Position numbers and translations under genes: made by a program. The notes under the pieces are model-generated. The model saw nothing but the letters and a program-made list of their open reading frames with translations, was not told the DNA's origin and made no database searches. Shown here piece by piece: positions 16,834 through 26,442 of a stretch of DNA of 44,963 bases (its first letter is position 1; every line of letters starts with the position of its first letter). Source of the DNA: Bacteroidales bacterium (GTDB lineage Bacteria > Bacteroidota > Bacteroidia > Bacteroidales > PWNQ01); NCBI GenBank assembly GCA_021738505.1, contig JAIPBW010000020.1:1-44963 (forward strand), read 5' to 3'.

Positions 16834-17562
16834 ATGGGACAGAAAATTAATCCAATAGGTAATCGATTAGGTATCATCCGTGGATGGGATTCCAACTGGT
16901 TTGGTGGGAATAACTATGAATCCAAGATCATTGAAGATGATAAGATCAGAAAATATCTGAATGCCCGTCTTTCCAAAGCAGGAATCGCACGCGTAATTAT
17001 TGAGCGTACCTTGAAATTGGTTACAGTAACTATTCATACTGCCCGCCCGGGGATCATTATCGGGAAAGGGGGACAAGAAGTAGATAAGCTGAAAGAAGAG
17101 CTGAAGAAATTAACAGGCAAAGAAATACAAATCAATATTTCTGAAATCAAACGCCCCGAGCTGGATGCGGTTATTGTAAGTCAGACTATCGCTAAGCAGA
17201 TTGAAGGACGTATTTCCTTCCGTCGTGCCATCAAAACATCCATAGCTTCAACTATGCGAATGGGCGCCGAAGGAATTAAGATACAAATTTCCGGTCGTGT
17301 GGGTGGAGCCGAGATGGCAAGGACCGAAACCTTTAAAGAAGGAAGGGTTCCGTTGCACACACTAAGAGCCAATATCGATTTTGCCCTTACTGAAGCTCAC
17401 ACTACTTATGGCCGTATAGGTGTCAAGGTATGGATCTTCAAAGGCGAGATCTATGGCAAGCCTGATTTAACACCGGATACAGCCGACAGTAAAAAAGCCG
17501 GTAAAGGTGGTGGAGGTGCTGCTGGTGCTCCGAAAAGAAAAAGAAGAAAGAAGAGAAGATAA
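16834..17562 (+). CDS. rpsC: 30S ribosomal protein S3
   Basis: This 242-residue mRNA-entry-channel protein has helicase activity together with S4 and S5. It starts [21 protein letters not shown] type II KH domain with the GKGG loop ([15 protein letters not shown], near residue 75) is followed by the S3 C-terminal domain ([24 protein letters not shown]). The tail ends in a Gly/Ala linker and a cluster of about 11 basic residues (KRKRRKKRR). Confidence 0.99.
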   Translation: MGQKINPIGNRLGIIRGWDSNWFGGNNYESKIIEDDKIRKYLNARLSKAGIARVIIERTLKLVTVTIHTARPGIIIGKGGQEVDKLKEELKKLTGKEIQINISEIKRPELDAVIVSQTIAKQIEGRISFRRAIKTSIASTMRMGAEGIKIQISGRVGGAEMARTETFKEGRVPLHTLRANIDFALTEAHTTYGRIGVKVWIFKGEIYGKPDLTPDTADSKKAGKGGGGAAGAPKRKRRKKRR

Positions 17563-17599
17563 GCAACTATTTTTGCGCTAATTTAAATTACTGGATAAA

Positions 17600-18028
17600 A
17601 TGTTACAGCCAAAAAGGACAAAATATAGAAAGCAACAAAAAGGCCGCATGAAAGGCAATGCCAAAAAAGGCTATACAATTGCATTTGGGTCGTTTGCTTT
17701 AAAAGCGCTTGAAGAAACCTGGATCACCGGTCGCCAGATTGAGGCTGCCCGCCAGGCTATTACAAGAAGTATGAAACGTCAGGGGAAACTCTGGATCCGC
17801 ATATTCCCGGATAAACCGGTGTCGAAAAAACCGGCCGAAGTTCGAATGGGTAAAGGAAAAGGAGCGCCGGAACTATTTGTTGCCCGCGTACAACCAGGAC
17901 GTATTATTTTTGAAATCGATGGTGTCAATAAAAAGACTGCGCAAGAAGCCCTGAGGTTAGGTGCACAAAAATTGCCCATCAAGATGAAGTTTTTAATGCG
18001 TTACGATTATACGGATGAAACTCAATAG
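17600..18028 (+). CDS. rplP: 50S ribosomal protein L16
   Basis: This 142-residue protein shapes the A-site tRNA pocket of the large subunit. It has [19 protein letters not shown], the [23 protein letters not shown] core and [16 protein letters not shown], which contains the loop that approaches tRNA. An unusually long spacer of 132 bases separates it from rpmC. Confidence 0.99.
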   Translation: MLQPKRTKYRKQQKGRMKGNAKKGYTIAFGSFALKALEETWITGRQIEAARQAITRSMKRQGKLWIRIFPDKPVSKKPAEVRMGKGKGAPELFVARVQPGRIIFEIDGVNKKTAQEALRLGAQKLPIKMKFLMRYDYTDETQ

Positions 18029-18090
18029 GGGATTTTTCGTTGAAAGGAAACCCGGAGGTGAATTCGATAGTAACGATAAATAATTAGAAG

Positions 18091-18156
18091 ATGAAGCAAG
18101 CCAGTGAGAAGAATAACTCTGCATTGGTTAGTGTAATCGGACCGATAAAAACATAG
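18091..18156 (+). CDS. Possible 21-residue small ORF in the rplP-rpmC gap
   Basis: ATG to TAG encodes a peptide starting MKQASEKNNSALVSVIGPIK. It fills half of a 132-base gap in a cluster where other gaps are mostly under 40 bases. It ends five bases before the rpmC ATG. I do not recognise it. It could be a leader peptide or chance. Confidence 0.2.
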   Translation: MKQASEKNNSALVSVIGPIKT

Positions 18157-18160
18157 ACCG

Positions 18161-18376
18161 ATGAAACAGGAAGAAATAAAAGAAATGTCCACGGAAGACT
18201 TGAAAGAACGATTGGAGGCTGAAGAAAAGCAGCTGGTTCGTCTCAAGTTGAATCATGCGGTTTCTCCATTGGAGAATCCCTTGAAGATACGTGAGTACCG
18301 CCGGATGATCGCCAGGATCAAAACGGAATTGGGAGCAAGAGAATTGAAAGTAGATAAACAAAAGTCTGAATCATAA
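18161..18376 (+). CDS. rpmC: 50S ribosomal protein L29
   Basis: This 71-residue two-helix protein at the tunnel exit, next to L23, includes [27 protein letters not shown] followed by the conserved [19 protein letters not shown] helix. The length is normal for the phylum. rpsQ follows after 11 bases. Confidence 0.98.
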   Translation: MKQEEIKEMSTEDLKERLEAEEKQLVRLKLNHAVSPLENPLKIREYRRMIARIKTELGARELKVDKQKSES

Positions 18377-18387
18377 TATACGAAGCG

Positions 18388-18642
18388 ATGGAAAGGAACC
18401 TTCGAAAAGAACGAGTTGGTGTTGTCGTCAGCGATAAAATGGATAAATCCATTATCGTACAAATCAACCTAAGACAGAAACACCCAATCTATGGTAAGTT
18501 TGTTAAGAAATCTAACAAATTTGTCGCCCATGATGAAAAAAATGAATCCGGTATTGGTGATACGGTGAAAATTATGGAGACACGACCTTTGAGTAAAAGA
18601 AAAAACTGGAGATTGGTTGAAATTATTGAAAGGGCTAAGTAA
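18388..18642 (+). CDS. rpsQ: 30S ribosomal protein S17
   Basis: This 84-residue OB-fold protein is a primary binder of the 16S 5' domain. It is recognised by [21 protein letters not shown] and the [23 protein letters not shown] strand pair. It is separated from rplN by two bases. Confidence 0.99.
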   Translation: MERNLRKERVGVVVSDKMDKSIIVQINLRQKHPIYGKFVKKSNKFVAHDEKNESGIGDTVKIMETRPLSKRKNWRLVEIIERAK

Positions 18643-18644
18643 TC

Positions 18645-19013
18645 ATGATACAACAAGAAAGTAAAATTAGTGTAGCGGATAACAGTGGTGCGAAAACAGC
18701 CAAAGTTATACGTGTGTTGGGCGGAACAAAGAAGCGCTATGCCTCAATAGGAGATAAAGTTATTGTAACGGTAAAAAGTGCAATGCCGGGTGGTAATGTC
18801 AAAAAAGGCGAAGTTTCTACTGCAGTAGTGGTAAGAACAAGTAAGGAAATTCGTCGTTCTGATGGTTCCTATATTCGCTTTGATGAAAATGCCTGTGTGT
18901 TGATCAACCCAACAAACGAAATGAGAGGAACACGGATTTTCGGGCCTGTTGCCCGGGAACTGCGTGAAAAGAAATTTATGAAAATCGTTTCATTGGCACC
19001 AGAGGTGCTTTAA
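18645..19013 (+). CDS. rplN: 50S ribosomal protein L14
   Basis: This 122-residue protein is part of bridge B5/B8 at the subunit interface and is where RsfS docks in other bacteria. It has [20 protein letters not shown] at the start and the conserved [18 protein letters not shown] and [13 protein letters not shown] segments. The length is canonical. Confidence 0.99.
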   Translation: MIQQESKISVADNSGAKTAKVIRVLGGTKKRYASIGDKVIVTVKSAMPGGNVKKGEVSTAVVVRTSKEIRRSDGSYIRFDENACVLINPTNEMRGTRIFGPVARELREKKFMKIVSLAPEVL

Positions 19014-19025
19014 ACATAAGATATT

Positions 19026-19346
19026 ATGCAGCGCAAGTTACATATCAAAAAAGGCGATACCGTAAAAGTTATTGCTGGCGAAGATAGAGGCCAGACAGGT
19101 AAAGTACTGCAGTTGGAGGTGAAGAAAAACCGCGCCATCGTTGAAGGTGTTAACATGGTTTCCAAACATACCAAACCCAATGCAGAAAATACCCAGGGGG
19201 GTATCGTACAAAAAGAAGCTCCTGTTCATATATCAAACCTCATGTTTGTGGATAAACAGGGAAATGCAACCCGGGTAGGCAGAAAATTAGATGAAAACGG
19301 TCAACTGGTACGCTACTCAAAAAAAACAGGGGAGGTGATTAAGTAA
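19026..19346 (+). CDS. rplX: 50S ribosomal protein L24
   Basis: This 106-residue assembly initiator of the large subunit has an N-terminal KOW motif ([22 protein letters not shown]) and the [13 protein letters not shown] segment. The stop overlaps the rplE ATG by one base (TAATG), so the pair is coupled. Confidence 0.99.
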   Translation: MQRKLHIKKGDTVKVIAGEDRGQTGKVLQLEVKKNRAIVEGVNMVSKHTKPNAENTQGGIVQKEAPVHISNLMFVDKQGNATRVGRKLDENGQLVRYSKKTGEVIK

Positions 19347-19903
19347 TGGAATACAAGCCAAGACTACAGGAAAAGTACAATAAGGAGATTCTACCTGCAT
19401 TGATGAAAAAGTTTGAGTTTAAAAATGTAATGCAGGCTCCCAAAGTCGTGAAGATTACCATCAACCAGGGTGTTGGTGAAGGTATCACGGACAAAAAGAT
19501 GGTGGATAATGCAGCTAAAGAGCTCACGCAAATCACCGGGCAGCACGCCGTTATTACCAAATCCAAAAAGGATATCTCAAACTTTAAGGTAAGAAAAGGT
19601 ATGCCCATTGGTGTTCGCGTTACCATGCGCAGAGAAAAAATGTATGAGTTTTTAGATCGTTTAATCTCTGTTGCCATGCCACGTATTAAAGACTTTCAGG
19701 GGATTAATGATAAAGGCTTTGATGGAAGAGGAAATTATACCGTGGGGATTGAAGAGCAGATCATTTTTCCGGAAATCAGTCTGGAAGCCGTGCAAAAGCT
19801 TAAAGGTATGAGTATTACCTTTGTCACTTCAGCACAGAATGATGAAGAAGCTTATGAATTGTTAAAATTATTTGGTTTACCATTTAAAAATATGAACGCG
19901 TAA
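19346..19903 (+). CDS. rplE: 50S ribosomal protein L5
   Basis: This 185-residue 5S rRNA-binding protein of the central protuberance has [20 protein letters not shown] at the start. The [23 protein letters not shown] and [17 protein letters not shown] segments are all present. rpsN begins one base after its stop. Confidence 0.99.
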   Translation: MEYKPRLQEKYNKEILPALMKKFEFKNVMQAPKVVKITINQGVGEGITDKKMVDNAAKELTQITGQHAVITKSKKDISNFKVRKGMPIGVRVTMRREKMYEFLDRLISVAMPRIKDFQGINDKGFDGRGNYTVGIEEQIIFPEISLEAVQKLKGMSITFVTSAQNDEEAYELLKLFGLPFKNMNA

Positions 19904-19904
19904 T

Positions 19905-20174
19905 ATGGCTAAAGAATCAATGAAAGCTCGCGAAATCAAACGCGAACGACTCGTAGCTAAATATGCAGAGAAAAGAGCTGCATTAAAAGCTGCCGGGGAC
20001 TATGAAGGTCTGCAGAAGCTGCCGAAGAATGCTTCCCCGGTTAGACTCCATAATAGATGTAAACTAACAGGCCGACCCAAAGGTTATATGCGTCAGTTTG
20101 GGGTATCCCGGATTAACTTTCGGGAATTAGCACTCAATGGCTTAATTCCTGGCGTAAGAAAATCAAGTTGGTAG
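19905..20174 (+). CDS. rpsN: 30S ribosomal protein S14, long zinc-free form
   Basis: This 89-residue protein sits in the 30S head. It is the long form without the CxxC-CxxC zinc ribbon of the 61-residue form. Only one cysteine is present ([20 protein letters not shown]). The C-terminal [21 protein letters not shown] is diagnostic for S14. Its use removes a zinc demand, as does the cysteine-free L36 in this cluster. Confidence 0.99.
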   Translation: MAKESMKAREIKRERLVAKYAEKRAALKAAGDYEGLQKLPKNASPVRLHNRCKLTGRPKGYMRQFGVSRINFRELALNGLIPGVRKSSW

Positions 20175-20200
20175 GTGATTAAAATAGAAAAAAGTAAAAA

Positions 20201-20599
20201 ATGAATACAGATCCAATCGCAGATTATTTGACGAGAGTCAGGAACGCAATGATGGCTAATCATCGGGTTGTGGATATCCCCGGTTCCAATTTAAAACGAG
20301 AGATAACAAAGATCTTGTTTGATAAAGGTTATATCCTGAACTATAAATTTGTAGAAGATAATGCGCAAGGTATTATCAAAATTGCATTGAAGTATGAGGC
20401 AGCTACGAAAACTCCGGCCATAAAAGAAATGGAAAGAGCCAGTAAACCCGGACTCAGAAAATATGTCAATGCGAAAGAGTTACCGCGCGTGTTAAACGGA
20501 CTGGGTATAGCTATCATTTCTACTTCACATGGTGTGATGTCAGACAAAGAAGCCAGAGCCCGAAATATTGGTGGTGAAGTAATCTGCTACGTAAGCTAA
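20201..20599 (+). CDS. rpsH: 30S ribosomal protein S8
   Basis: This 132-residue protein binds the central domain of 16S rRNA. In E. coli it represses the spc operon by binding near rplE. It has [20 protein letters not shown] and the C-terminal [19 protein letters not shown] motif, where the Ser-Thr-Ser contacts RNA. No S8-like target hairpin stands out before rplE. Confidence 0.99.
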   Translation: MNTDPIADYLTRVRNAMMANHRVVDIPGSNLKREITKILFDKGYILNYKFVEDNAQGIIKIALKYEAATKTPAIKEMERASKPGLRKYVNAKELPRVLNGLGIAIISTSHGVMSDKEARARNIGGEVICYVS

Positions 20600-20601
20600 A
20601 C

Positions 20602-20608
20602 AAGGAGG
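20602..20608 (+). promoter_or_regulatory. Perfect Shine-Dalgarno AAGGAGG before rplF
   Basis: AAGGAGG lies seven bases before the rplF ATG (20616). Bacteroidota ribosomes largely hide their anti-SD, and the other ribosomal genes here show only A-rich leaders, so a full SD is exceptional in this window. Confidence 0.7.
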
Positions 20609-20615
20609 ATAGAAA

Positions 20616-21167
20616 ATGTCACGTATAGGAAGTTATCCAGTACATATTCCGGAGAAAGTAGAAGTTAGCTACAAAGATAATGTGGTTACAGTGAAAGGAC
20701 CTTTGGGTGAGTTAACCCAGGAAATAGCACCTTCTATAACTTTGGAACAAGAAGAAAATCAATTGATCCTTAACAGAGCTACCGACTCTCAGGATGATCG
20801 TGCACGACACGGATTATATCGTTCACTGATAAAAAATATGATTGAAGGCGTGGAAAAAGGCCATACAATCGAATTAGAATTAGAAGGTGTTGGGTTTAAA
20901 GCAGAAGCTAACGGACAACTTATTGAACTTGGCCTGGGATTCTCCCACAACATTTATATGCAATTACCAGAAGAAGTGAAGGTGGAGGCAAAAACCGAAA
21001 GAGGAAAAACGCCTTATATAAAATTAACTTCTGCTGATAAACAGCTGGTAGGTCAGGTAGGTGCTAAGATCCGCTCGATGAGACCACCGGAGCCCTTTAA
21101 AGGTAAAGGTATCCGCTACAAAGGTGAGATTATTCGTCGCAAAGCCGGAAAAAGTGCTGCTGAATAA
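20616..21167 (+). CDS. rplF: 50S ribosomal protein L6
   Basis: This 183-residue protein near the sarcin-ricin loop has two similar alpha/beta domains. It starts MSRIGSYPVHIPEKVEVSY and ends with the L6 signature PPEPFKGKGIRYKGEIIRRKAGKS. The start at 20616 is fixed by this conserved N-terminus and by the perfect AAGGAGG seven bases upstream. Confidence 0.99.
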   Translation: MSRIGSYPVHIPEKVEVSYKDNVVTVKGPLGELTQEIAPSITLEQEENQLILNRATDSQDDRARHGLYRSLIKNMIEGVEKGHTIELELEGVGFKAEANGQLIELGLGFSHNIYMQLPEEVKVEAKTERGKTPYIKLTSADKQLVGQVGAKIRSMRPPEPFKGKGIRYKGEIIRRKAGKSAAE

Positions 21168-21197
21168 GTTGATAATTATGGGGATCTGCTATCTTTG
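21168..21197 (+). promoter_or_regulatory. Internal promoter between rplF and rplR
   Basis: GTTG (21168-21171) is followed after 18 bases by TATCTTTG (21190-21197), a perfect TAnnTTTG box, in a 65-base gap 36 bases before the rplR ATG. It could give extra transcription of the distal spc genes. Confidence 0.5.
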
Positions 21198-21232
21198 CAG
21201 ATTAATGTGTAGTAATAGTAAAATAAACAGAA

Positions 21233-21598
21233 ATGGCTGTAAAAAATAGAAAAACTGCTAGAAGACAAAAGATCAAACGCCGGATTCGGAAAAAGATTAA
21301 AGGTACAACCGAATCCCCAAGGTTAAGCGTTTATCGCAGTAACAAAGAAATTTATGCCCAAATTATCGATGACGATAATGGAAAAACATTGGTATCAGCT
21401 TCTTCAAGAGAAAAAGATATCGTTAATAAAGGAGATATCAACAAAAGCGAGAAAGCAAAATTAGTAGGTGCGGCCGTAGCGGAAAAAGCTACACAAGCTG
21501 AAATACAACATGTTGTTTTCGATCGTAATGGATATCTATATCATGGCAGAGTAAAAGCACTGGCGGAAGGTGCCAGAGAAGGAGGACTTAAATTATAA
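21233..21598 (+). CDS. rplR: 50S ribosomal protein L18
   Basis: This 121-residue protein binds 5S rRNA with L5 and L25. It has the basic N-terminus [36 protein letters not shown] and the C-terminal [28 protein letters not shown] -7 consensus box lies in the 65 bases before it. Confidence 0.99.
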   Translation: MAVKNRKTARRQKIKRRIRKKIKGTTESPRLSVYRSNKEIYAQIIDDDNGKTLVSASSREKDIVNKGDINKSEKAKLVGAAVAEKATQAEIQHVVFDRNGYLYHGRVKALAEGAREGGLKL

Positions 21599-21604
21599 TA
21601 GATT

Positions 21605-22123
21605 ATGCCAAAGGGAAAAATACAGAAAGTGAAAGCCAGTGACATCGAATTAAAAGATAGACTGGTAGCTATCAACCGCGTAGTTAAAGTAACCAAAGGT
21701 GGACGTGATTTTAGTTTTGCCGCATTGGTTGTTGTGGGTGATGAAAATGGTGTCGTAGGATATGGTCTTGGAAAAGCAAAAGAAGTTACTTCTGCAATTG
21801 CCAAGGGTGTGGACGATGCGAAAAAGAACCTGGTCAAAATACCGGTGCTCAATGATACATTACCTCACAGCCAGATTGGGCGGTTTAGTGGAGCAAAAGT
21901 TATGGTGAAGCCAGCCTCTCCGGGTACCGGAGTGATTGCCGGTGGTGCTATGCGTGCAGTTCTTGAAAGTGTTGGTGTTAAAGATGTCCTTGCAAAATCA
22001 CAAGGCTCTGCTAACCCGCACTCCGTAGTGAAAGCCACCGTTGATGCACTGGTAAATATGCGTGATCCGGTTACTGTTGCTCAGCTGAGAGGAGTAAGCC
22101 TTGATAAGGTTTTCAATGGTTAG
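21605..22123 (+). CDS. rpsE: 30S ribosomal protein S5
   Basis: This 172-residue protein affects accuracy and mRNA entry. It has a double-stranded-RNA-binding-like N-domain ([31 protein letters not shown]) and a C-domain with the [25 protein letters not shown] motif. The loop changed in spectinomycin-resistant and ram mutants is of wild-type form. A 147-base gap follows before rpmD. Confidence 0.99.
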   Translation: MPKGKIQKVKASDIELKDRLVAINRVVKVTKGGRDFSFAALVVVGDENGVVGYGLGKAKEVTSAIAKGVDDAKKNLVKIPVLNDTLPHSQIGRFSGAKVMVKPASPGTGVIAGGAMRAVLESVGVKDVLAKSQGSANPHSVVKATVDALVNMRDPVTVAQLRGVSLDKVFNG

Positions 22124-22270
22124 CAAACAGCGATACACGTCATCTTAGGTTTTGTCGTGTGTCTTATTTTGGTTGCAAAACAGTCTCGAAATAATTTGAT
22201 TTGATGCACAGGTAGATGAACATAACTCGTAATGAGAAAGCATCTGGCCGATTAAACAAAACATAGACAA

Positions 22271-22450
22271 ATGAAGAAATATAAAATAACACAGGTTAGA
22301 AGTGCAATTCACAAGCCTGAAAATCAAAAAAGGACGATTAAGGCGCTGGGGATTAACCGTAACCAACAGTCAGTGGAAGTTGAAGGATCTCCTGCTATTG
22401 AAGGGATGATCAATAAAGTAAAACATTTGCTTAAGATAGAAGAAGTTTAG
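22271..22450 (+). CDS. rpmD: 50S ribosomal protein L30
   Basis: This 59-residue protein is short but clear. It has YKITQVRSAIHKPENQKRTI, LGINRNQQSVEVEGSPAIEGM and IEEV at the end, the normal L30 pattern of strand, helix, strand, helix, strand. It fills the conserved place between rpsE and rplO. The leader ACATAGACAAATGAAG resembles those before rpmC and rpmJ. The 147 bases before it contain no recognised gene. Confidence 0.96.
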   Translation: MKKYKITQVRSAIHKPENQKRTIKALGINRNQQSVEVEGSPAIEGMINKVKHLLKIEEV

Positions 22451-22478
22451 TAATAATCGATTAATAGAGAATAGCTAT

Positions 22479-22928
22479 ATGGATTTAAGTAATCTTAAAC
22501 CAGCAAAAGGAGCAGTCAAAACCAAGAAAAGACTCGGAAGAGGAGAAGGTTCCGGCTTTGGAGACACTGCTTCAAAAGGGCACAAAGGTGCTCAATCAAG
22601 ATCCGGATACAAAAGAAGATCTGGTTTTGAAGGAGGACAGATGCCACTTTACAGACGTGTTCCAAAATATGGTTTTAAAAACCATTTTCGCAAGTCGTAT
22701 ACCGTTGTGAATTTGGCAACACTTCAAAAGCTTGTGGACGAAAGAAGTATCACATCATTTGATAACCAGGTGTTCATTGAGAATGGCCTTGTGGGGAAAA
22801 ATGACAACGTGAAAATTTTAGGAAAAGGGGAATTGAATGCGAAGGTCGATGTTAAATCTGATGCCTTCTCAGGTTCCGCTAAAAAAGCAATTGAAGAACA
22901 AGGTGGTACTGCATCTTTAAATGAATAA
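22479..22928 (+). CDS. rplO: 50S ribosomal protein L15
   Basis: This 149-residue late-assembly protein of the large subunit has MDLSNLKPAKGAVKTKKRLG, a Gly/Lys/Arg-rich extended arm (RGEGSGFGDTASKGHKGAQS) and a folded C-domain (VKILGKGELNAKVDVKSDAFS). secY starts three bases later. Confidence 0.99.
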   Translation: MDLSNLKPAKGAVKTKKRLGRGEGSGFGDTASKGHKGAQSRSGYKRRSGFEGGQMPLYRRVPKYGFKNHFRKSYTVVNLATLQKLVDERSITSFDNQVFIENGLVGKNDNVKILGKGELNAKVDVKSDAFSGSAKKAIEEQGGTASLNE

Positions 22929-22931
22929 TCA

Positions 22932-24293
22932 ATGAAGAAGCTAATAGAGACCATAAAAAATATTTACAATATTACAGACCTTAGACAAAAGATACTGATC
23001 ACCCTCGGGCTGATCCTTATCTACAGGTTAGGGTCTTTTGTTGTTTTACCTGGTGTTGATCCTGCTCAGTTGGATGCCCTTAAATCGCAAACATCCGGTG
23101 GCTTGATGGGATTATTAAACATGTTTTCAGGTGGCGCATTTTCCAATGCATCGATATTTGCACTGGGAATTATGCCTTATATCTCTGCTTCCATTGTAGT
23201 GCAATTATTGGGTATGGCCATTCCATATTTCCAAAAATTGCAGAAAGAGGGTGAAAGTGGACGTAAGAAAATCAACCAAATAACAAGATACCTGACTATT
23301 ATAATCACAGGTATGCAGGCTCCCGGTTATATTGCCAACCTGGTTAATCAATTACCAGCGCAGGCAATATCTCCGTTTGATCCGGCAGTGACCTCACCAA
23401 GTACCTTTTTCTGGGTATCTTCGGTTATTATTCTGGTCTCGGGTACCATGTTTGTCATGTGGTTAGGTGAACGGATTACGGAAAAAGGTGTTGGAAATGG
23501 TATTTCCTTATTGATCATGATTGGAATTATTGCCAATCTGCCAATGGCCCTTGCAGCGGAATTTGTTTCCCGACTGGAGCAAGAAGGCGGAGGTCTGGTC
23601 ATCTTTGTGCTGGAAATCGTCTTCCTGATTTTTGTTATCTTAATGACGATCTTGCTGGTTCAGGGAACCCGGAAGATACCGGTGCAATTTGCTAAGCGTG
23701 TGCAGGGAAACAAACAATATGGTGGCGTACGTCAGTATATCCCGCTTAAGGTCAATAGTGCGGGAGTTATGCCTATTATCTTTGCTCAGGCAATTATGTT
23801 TCTGCCGATTACTATCGCCGGTTTTACGAACTCCGAATCCATGTCAGGTTTTGCAGCTACATTTTCTAACTTCGAAGGGTTCTGGTATAACTTTACCTTT
23901 GCCATCATGATTATCTTGTTCACGTATTTCTATACGGCGATAACAGTTAATCCGACGCAAATGGCTGAAGATATGAAGAAAAACGGCGGTTTTATCCCCG
24001 GAGTGAAACCCGGAAAGAAAACGGCTCAGTTTATAGATAATATATTGTCAAAAATAACATTGCCCGGATCGTTTTTCCTTGCTTTTGTGGCTATCATGCC
24101 TGCATTAGTAAGTCTGATCGGGGTGAACACACAGTTTGCGCAATTTTATGGTGGAACTTCCTTATTAATTTTAGTTGGTGTTGTGCTGGATACTCTTCAG
24201 CAGATTGAAAGCCATTTATTAATGAGACATTATGACGGATTAACGAAATCCGGACGTATTAAAGGGCGCTCGAACATGGGAATGGGCGCTTAA
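22932..24293 (+). CDS. secY: Preprotein translocase channel subunit SecY
   Basis: This 453-residue integral membrane protein, with ten predicted helices, is the Sec channel for secreted and membrane proteins. It has IYRLGSFVVLPGVDP in helix 1, the plug region GLLNMFSGGAFSNASIFALGIMPYISASI, LGERITEKGVGNGISLLI and the cytoplasmic loop QYGGVRQYIPLKVNSAGVMPIIFA. It is slightly longer than the E. coli protein. It supplies the export route used by the many signal-peptide proteins in this window. Confidence 0.99.
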   Translation: MKKLIETIKNIYNITDLRQKILITLGLILIYRLGSFVVLPGVDPAQLDALKSQTSGGLMGLLNMFSGGAFSNASIFALGIMPYISASIVVQLLGMAIPYFQKLQKEGESGRKKINQITRYLTIIITGMQAPGYIANLVNQLPAQAISPFDPAVTSPSTFFWVSSVIILVSGTMFVMWLGERITEKGVGNGISLLIMIGIIANLPMALAAEFVSRLEQEGGGLVIFVLEIVFLIFVILMTILLVQGTRKIPVQFAKRVQGNKQYGGVRQYIPLKVNSAGVMPIIFAQAIMFLPITIAGFTNSESMSGFAATFSNFEGFWYNFTFAIMIILFTYFYTAITVNPTQMAEDMKKNGGFIPGVKPGKKTAQFIDNILSKITLPGSFFLAFVAIMPALVSLIGVNTQFAQFYGGTSLLILVGVVLDTLQQIESHLLMRHYDGLTKSGRIKGRSNMGMGA

Positions 24294-24303
24294 AAAGGGA
24301 ATT

Positions 24304-25101
24304 ATGATACATTATAAGAATCAGGAGCAGATTGAATTATTGCGCGAAAGTTCTTTACTTGTTGAAAAAACGCACGAAGAGGTTGTTAAAGCGATCCGGC
24401 CTGGAATTACAACCGGAGAGCTGGATAAACTTGCCGAGACATTCATTCGTGATCATAATGCCCAACCCGGGTTTAAAGGGTATCAGGGATTTCCTTATAC
24501 CTTGTGCATGTCCTTAAATGAACAGGTTGTTCATGGATTTCCCGGTGATCGCGTCATCAAAGAAGATGATCTGATTTCGATCGATTGTGGTGTTGTGAAA
24601 AACGGATATTATGGTGACTCTGCATATACGTATGCCTTGCCTAATGTATCAAAAGAGGCTCAAAAATTAATGATAGCTACAAAAGAGTCTTTATACCTTG
24701 GCATCGAACAAGCCATAGATGGTAAAAGACTCGGAGATATCGGTAATGCTATACAGTCTCATGTGGAAGCTCAGGGGTTTTCCGTCGTACGTGATCTTGT
24801 AGGTCACGGATTAGGAAAAAACCTGCATGAAGAACCGGAAGTGTTTCATTATGGCAAACCGGGCAGAGGTGCCAGCCTTAAAGAAGGCATGGTGATTTGC
24901 ATTGAGCCGATGATTAACCTTGGCAAACGATTTGTAGTTCAGGAACGCGACGGATGGACGATCCGTACAGCCGACCGAAAGCCTTCTGCGCATTATGAAC
25001 ATGCTGTAGCTGTGCGTAAAGATCAACCGGCAGATATATTATCCAGCTTTGCGAAAATTGAAAAAGCTGTGAAAGACAATAATAATTTAATCAATATTTA
25101 A
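24304..25101 (+). CDS. map: Methionine aminopeptidase, type I
   Basis: This 265-residue enzyme removes the initiator Met from nascent proteins (EC 3.4.11.18). The five metal ligands are visible: Asp in SIDCGVV, Asp in YYGDSAYTY, His in [12 protein letters not shown], Glu in VICIEPM and Glu in YEHAVAV. There is no N-terminal zinc-finger extension. Its place after secY is conserved in many phyla. Confidence 0.98.
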   Translation: MIHYKNQEQIELLRESSLLVEKTHEEVVKAIRPGITTGELDKLAETFIRDHNAQPGFKGYQGFPYTLCMSLNEQVVHGFPGDRVIKEDDLISIDCGVVKNGYYGDSAYTYALPNVSKEAQKLMIATKESLYLGIEQAIDGKRLGDIGNAIQSHVEAQGFSVVRDLVGHGLGKNLHEEPEVFHYGKPGRGASLKEGMVICIEPMINLGKRFVVQERDGWTIRTADRKPSAHYEHAVAVRKDQPADILSSFAKIEKAVKDNNNLINI

Positions 25102-25108
25102 AGAAAGT

Positions 25109-25327
25109 ATGGTTAAACAAAAATCTATCGAACAAGACGGAACCGTAATCGAATCATTAGGTAATGCAATGTTTCGTGTTGAACTGGAAAATGGTCACAT
25201 TATTAAGGCCCATATTTCAGGAAAAATGCGTATGCATTACATCAAAATATTACCCGGAGACCGTGTTAAACTCGAAATGTCTCCGTATGACCTGACTAAA
25301 GGAAGGATTACCTACCGGTATAAATAG
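25109..25327 (+). CDS. infA: Translation initiation factor IF-1
   Basis: This 72-residue single OB-fold protein occupies the A site during initiation. The sequence [20 protein letters not shown] followed by [33 protein letters not shown] is canonical. It starts seven bases after map. A 118-base gap with a hairpin and a -7 box follows. Confidence 0.99.
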   Translation: MVKQKSIEQDGTVIESLGNAMFRVELENGHIIKAHISGKMRMHYIKILPGDRVKLEMSPYDLTKGRITYRYK

Positions 25328-25358
25328 ATAGAAAAGAGTGTAAATAAAAAAGGAAAAA

Positions 25359-25391
25359 CATTCTCTGATTGGAGAATGACTATTATATTTG
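25359..25391 (+). promoter_or_regulatory. Hairpin plus -7 box between infA and rpmJ
   Basis: CATTCTC-TGATTG-GAGAATG (25359-25378) is a perfect 7-bp hairpin. TATATTTG (25384-25391), a perfect TAnnTTTG box, follows it. No T-run follows the stem, so it is a weak terminator candidate. The box could start a separate rpmJ-rplQ transcript with a leader of about 45 bases. Confidence 0.5.
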
Positions 25392-25445
25392 CAGATTCGA
25401 AACCCGGGAAAGCGGGATGATAGACACAGACAAAATTATAGACAA

Positions 25446-25562
25446 ATGAAGGTACAAGCATCCGTAAAAAAACGTTCCTCTGATGATAAAATCGTTAAGC
25501 GTAAGGGGAAAGTCTATGTTATTAACAAGAAAAACCCGAAACATAAACAACGTCAGGGTTAA
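25446..25562 (+). CDS. rpmJ: 50S ribosomal protein L36, cysteine-free form
   Basis: This 38-residue protein starts [20 protein letters not shown] and ends with the family signature NPKHKQRQG. The zinc ligands of the common form (CxxC…C…H) are missing and the protein has no Cys, so this is the zinc-independent type. Its place between infA and rpsM is conserved. Confidence 0.96.
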   Translation: MKVQASVKKRSSDDKIVKRKGKVYVINKKNPKHKQRQG

Positions 25563-25601
25563 GACATTAACATTAACGCAACATAAATAAGCAAAAGCAA
25601 T

Positions 25602-25979
25602 ATGGCTAGAATTGCAGGAGTAGATTTACCGAAAGATAAACATGGAAATGTAGGACTAACGTATGTATATGGTATTAGCCATAGCACAGCGAATAAAGTC
25701 CTTGACGACCTGAAGATTGCAAGAAACAAGAAAGTTTCTGAATGGGACGATGAAGATTTGACCAAGATCAGAAACTACGTGAATGACAACCTGACAGTGG
25801 AAGGGTCATTACGTTCACAGGTACAAATGAATATTAAACGATTGATGGATATCGGTTGTTATCGTGGTATTCGTCATCGTGTTGGCCTTCCCCTGAACGG
25901 ACAGAAGACCAAGAATAATGCAAGAACCCGTAAAGGTCGTAAAAAAACGGTTGCCAACAAGAAAAAGGCAGTCAAGTAA
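25602..25979 (+). CDS. rpsM: 30S ribosomal protein S13
   Basis: This 125-residue protein forms intersubunit bridges B1a/b and touches P-site tRNA. It has [19 protein letters not shown], the helix-two-turn-helix [14 protein letters not shown], the [24 protein letters not shown] block and a lysine-rich tail. The length is normal. Confidence 0.99.
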   Translation: MARIAGVDLPKDKHGNVGLTYVYGISHSTANKVLDDLKIARNKKVSEWDDEDLTKIRNYVNDNLTVEGSLRSQVQMNIKRLMDIGCYRGIRHRVGLPLNGQKTKNNARTRKGRKKTVANKKKAVK

Positions 25980-26004
25980 TTAACCTAAAAGAATTTGAAA
26001 GACT

Positions 26005-26406
26005 ATGGCTAAAAGTGCAAAAGGCAAAGGTCGTGTAGGTCGCAAGCGTAAAGTACAGGTTGACCCAATCGGGAGAGCTTATATCAATGCAACCTTCAAC
26101 AATGTTATTGTAACTCTTACCAATGGACAAGGACAAGTGATTTCATGGTCCTCAGCCGGGAAAAGAGGGTTTCGAGGATCTAAGAAAAACACACCTTATG
26201 CCGCTCAGATGGCATCGGAAGATGCAGCTAAAGTAGCTTACGACGCAGGCTTAAGAAAAGTGAAAGTGTTTGTAAATGGCCCCGGGTCAGGTAGAGAATC
26301 GGCAATCCGAACCCTGCATTCGATGGGCATTGAAGTTACTTCCATTATGGATGTGACCCCATTGCCTCACAACGGATGCCGTCCGCCCAAACGCAGAAGA
26401 GTATAA
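26005..26406 (+). CDS. rpsK: 30S ribosomal protein S11
   Basis: This 133-residue platform protein lies near the mRNA exit. It has [19 protein letters not shown], the [20 protein letters not shown] block and the C-terminal [18 protein letters not shown], where a conserved Asn-Gly may isomerise in other bacteria. Confidence 0.99.
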   Translation: MAKSAKGKGRVGRKRKVQVDPIGRAYINATFNNVIVTLTNGQGQVISWSSAGKRGFRGSKKNTPYAAQMASEDAAKVAYDAGLRKVKVFVNGPGSGRESAIRTLHSMGIEVTSIMDVTPLPHNGCRPPKRRRV

Positions 26407-26442
26407 AATAACCAAGTGTTTAAGTAAGAAATTTATAGAAGT

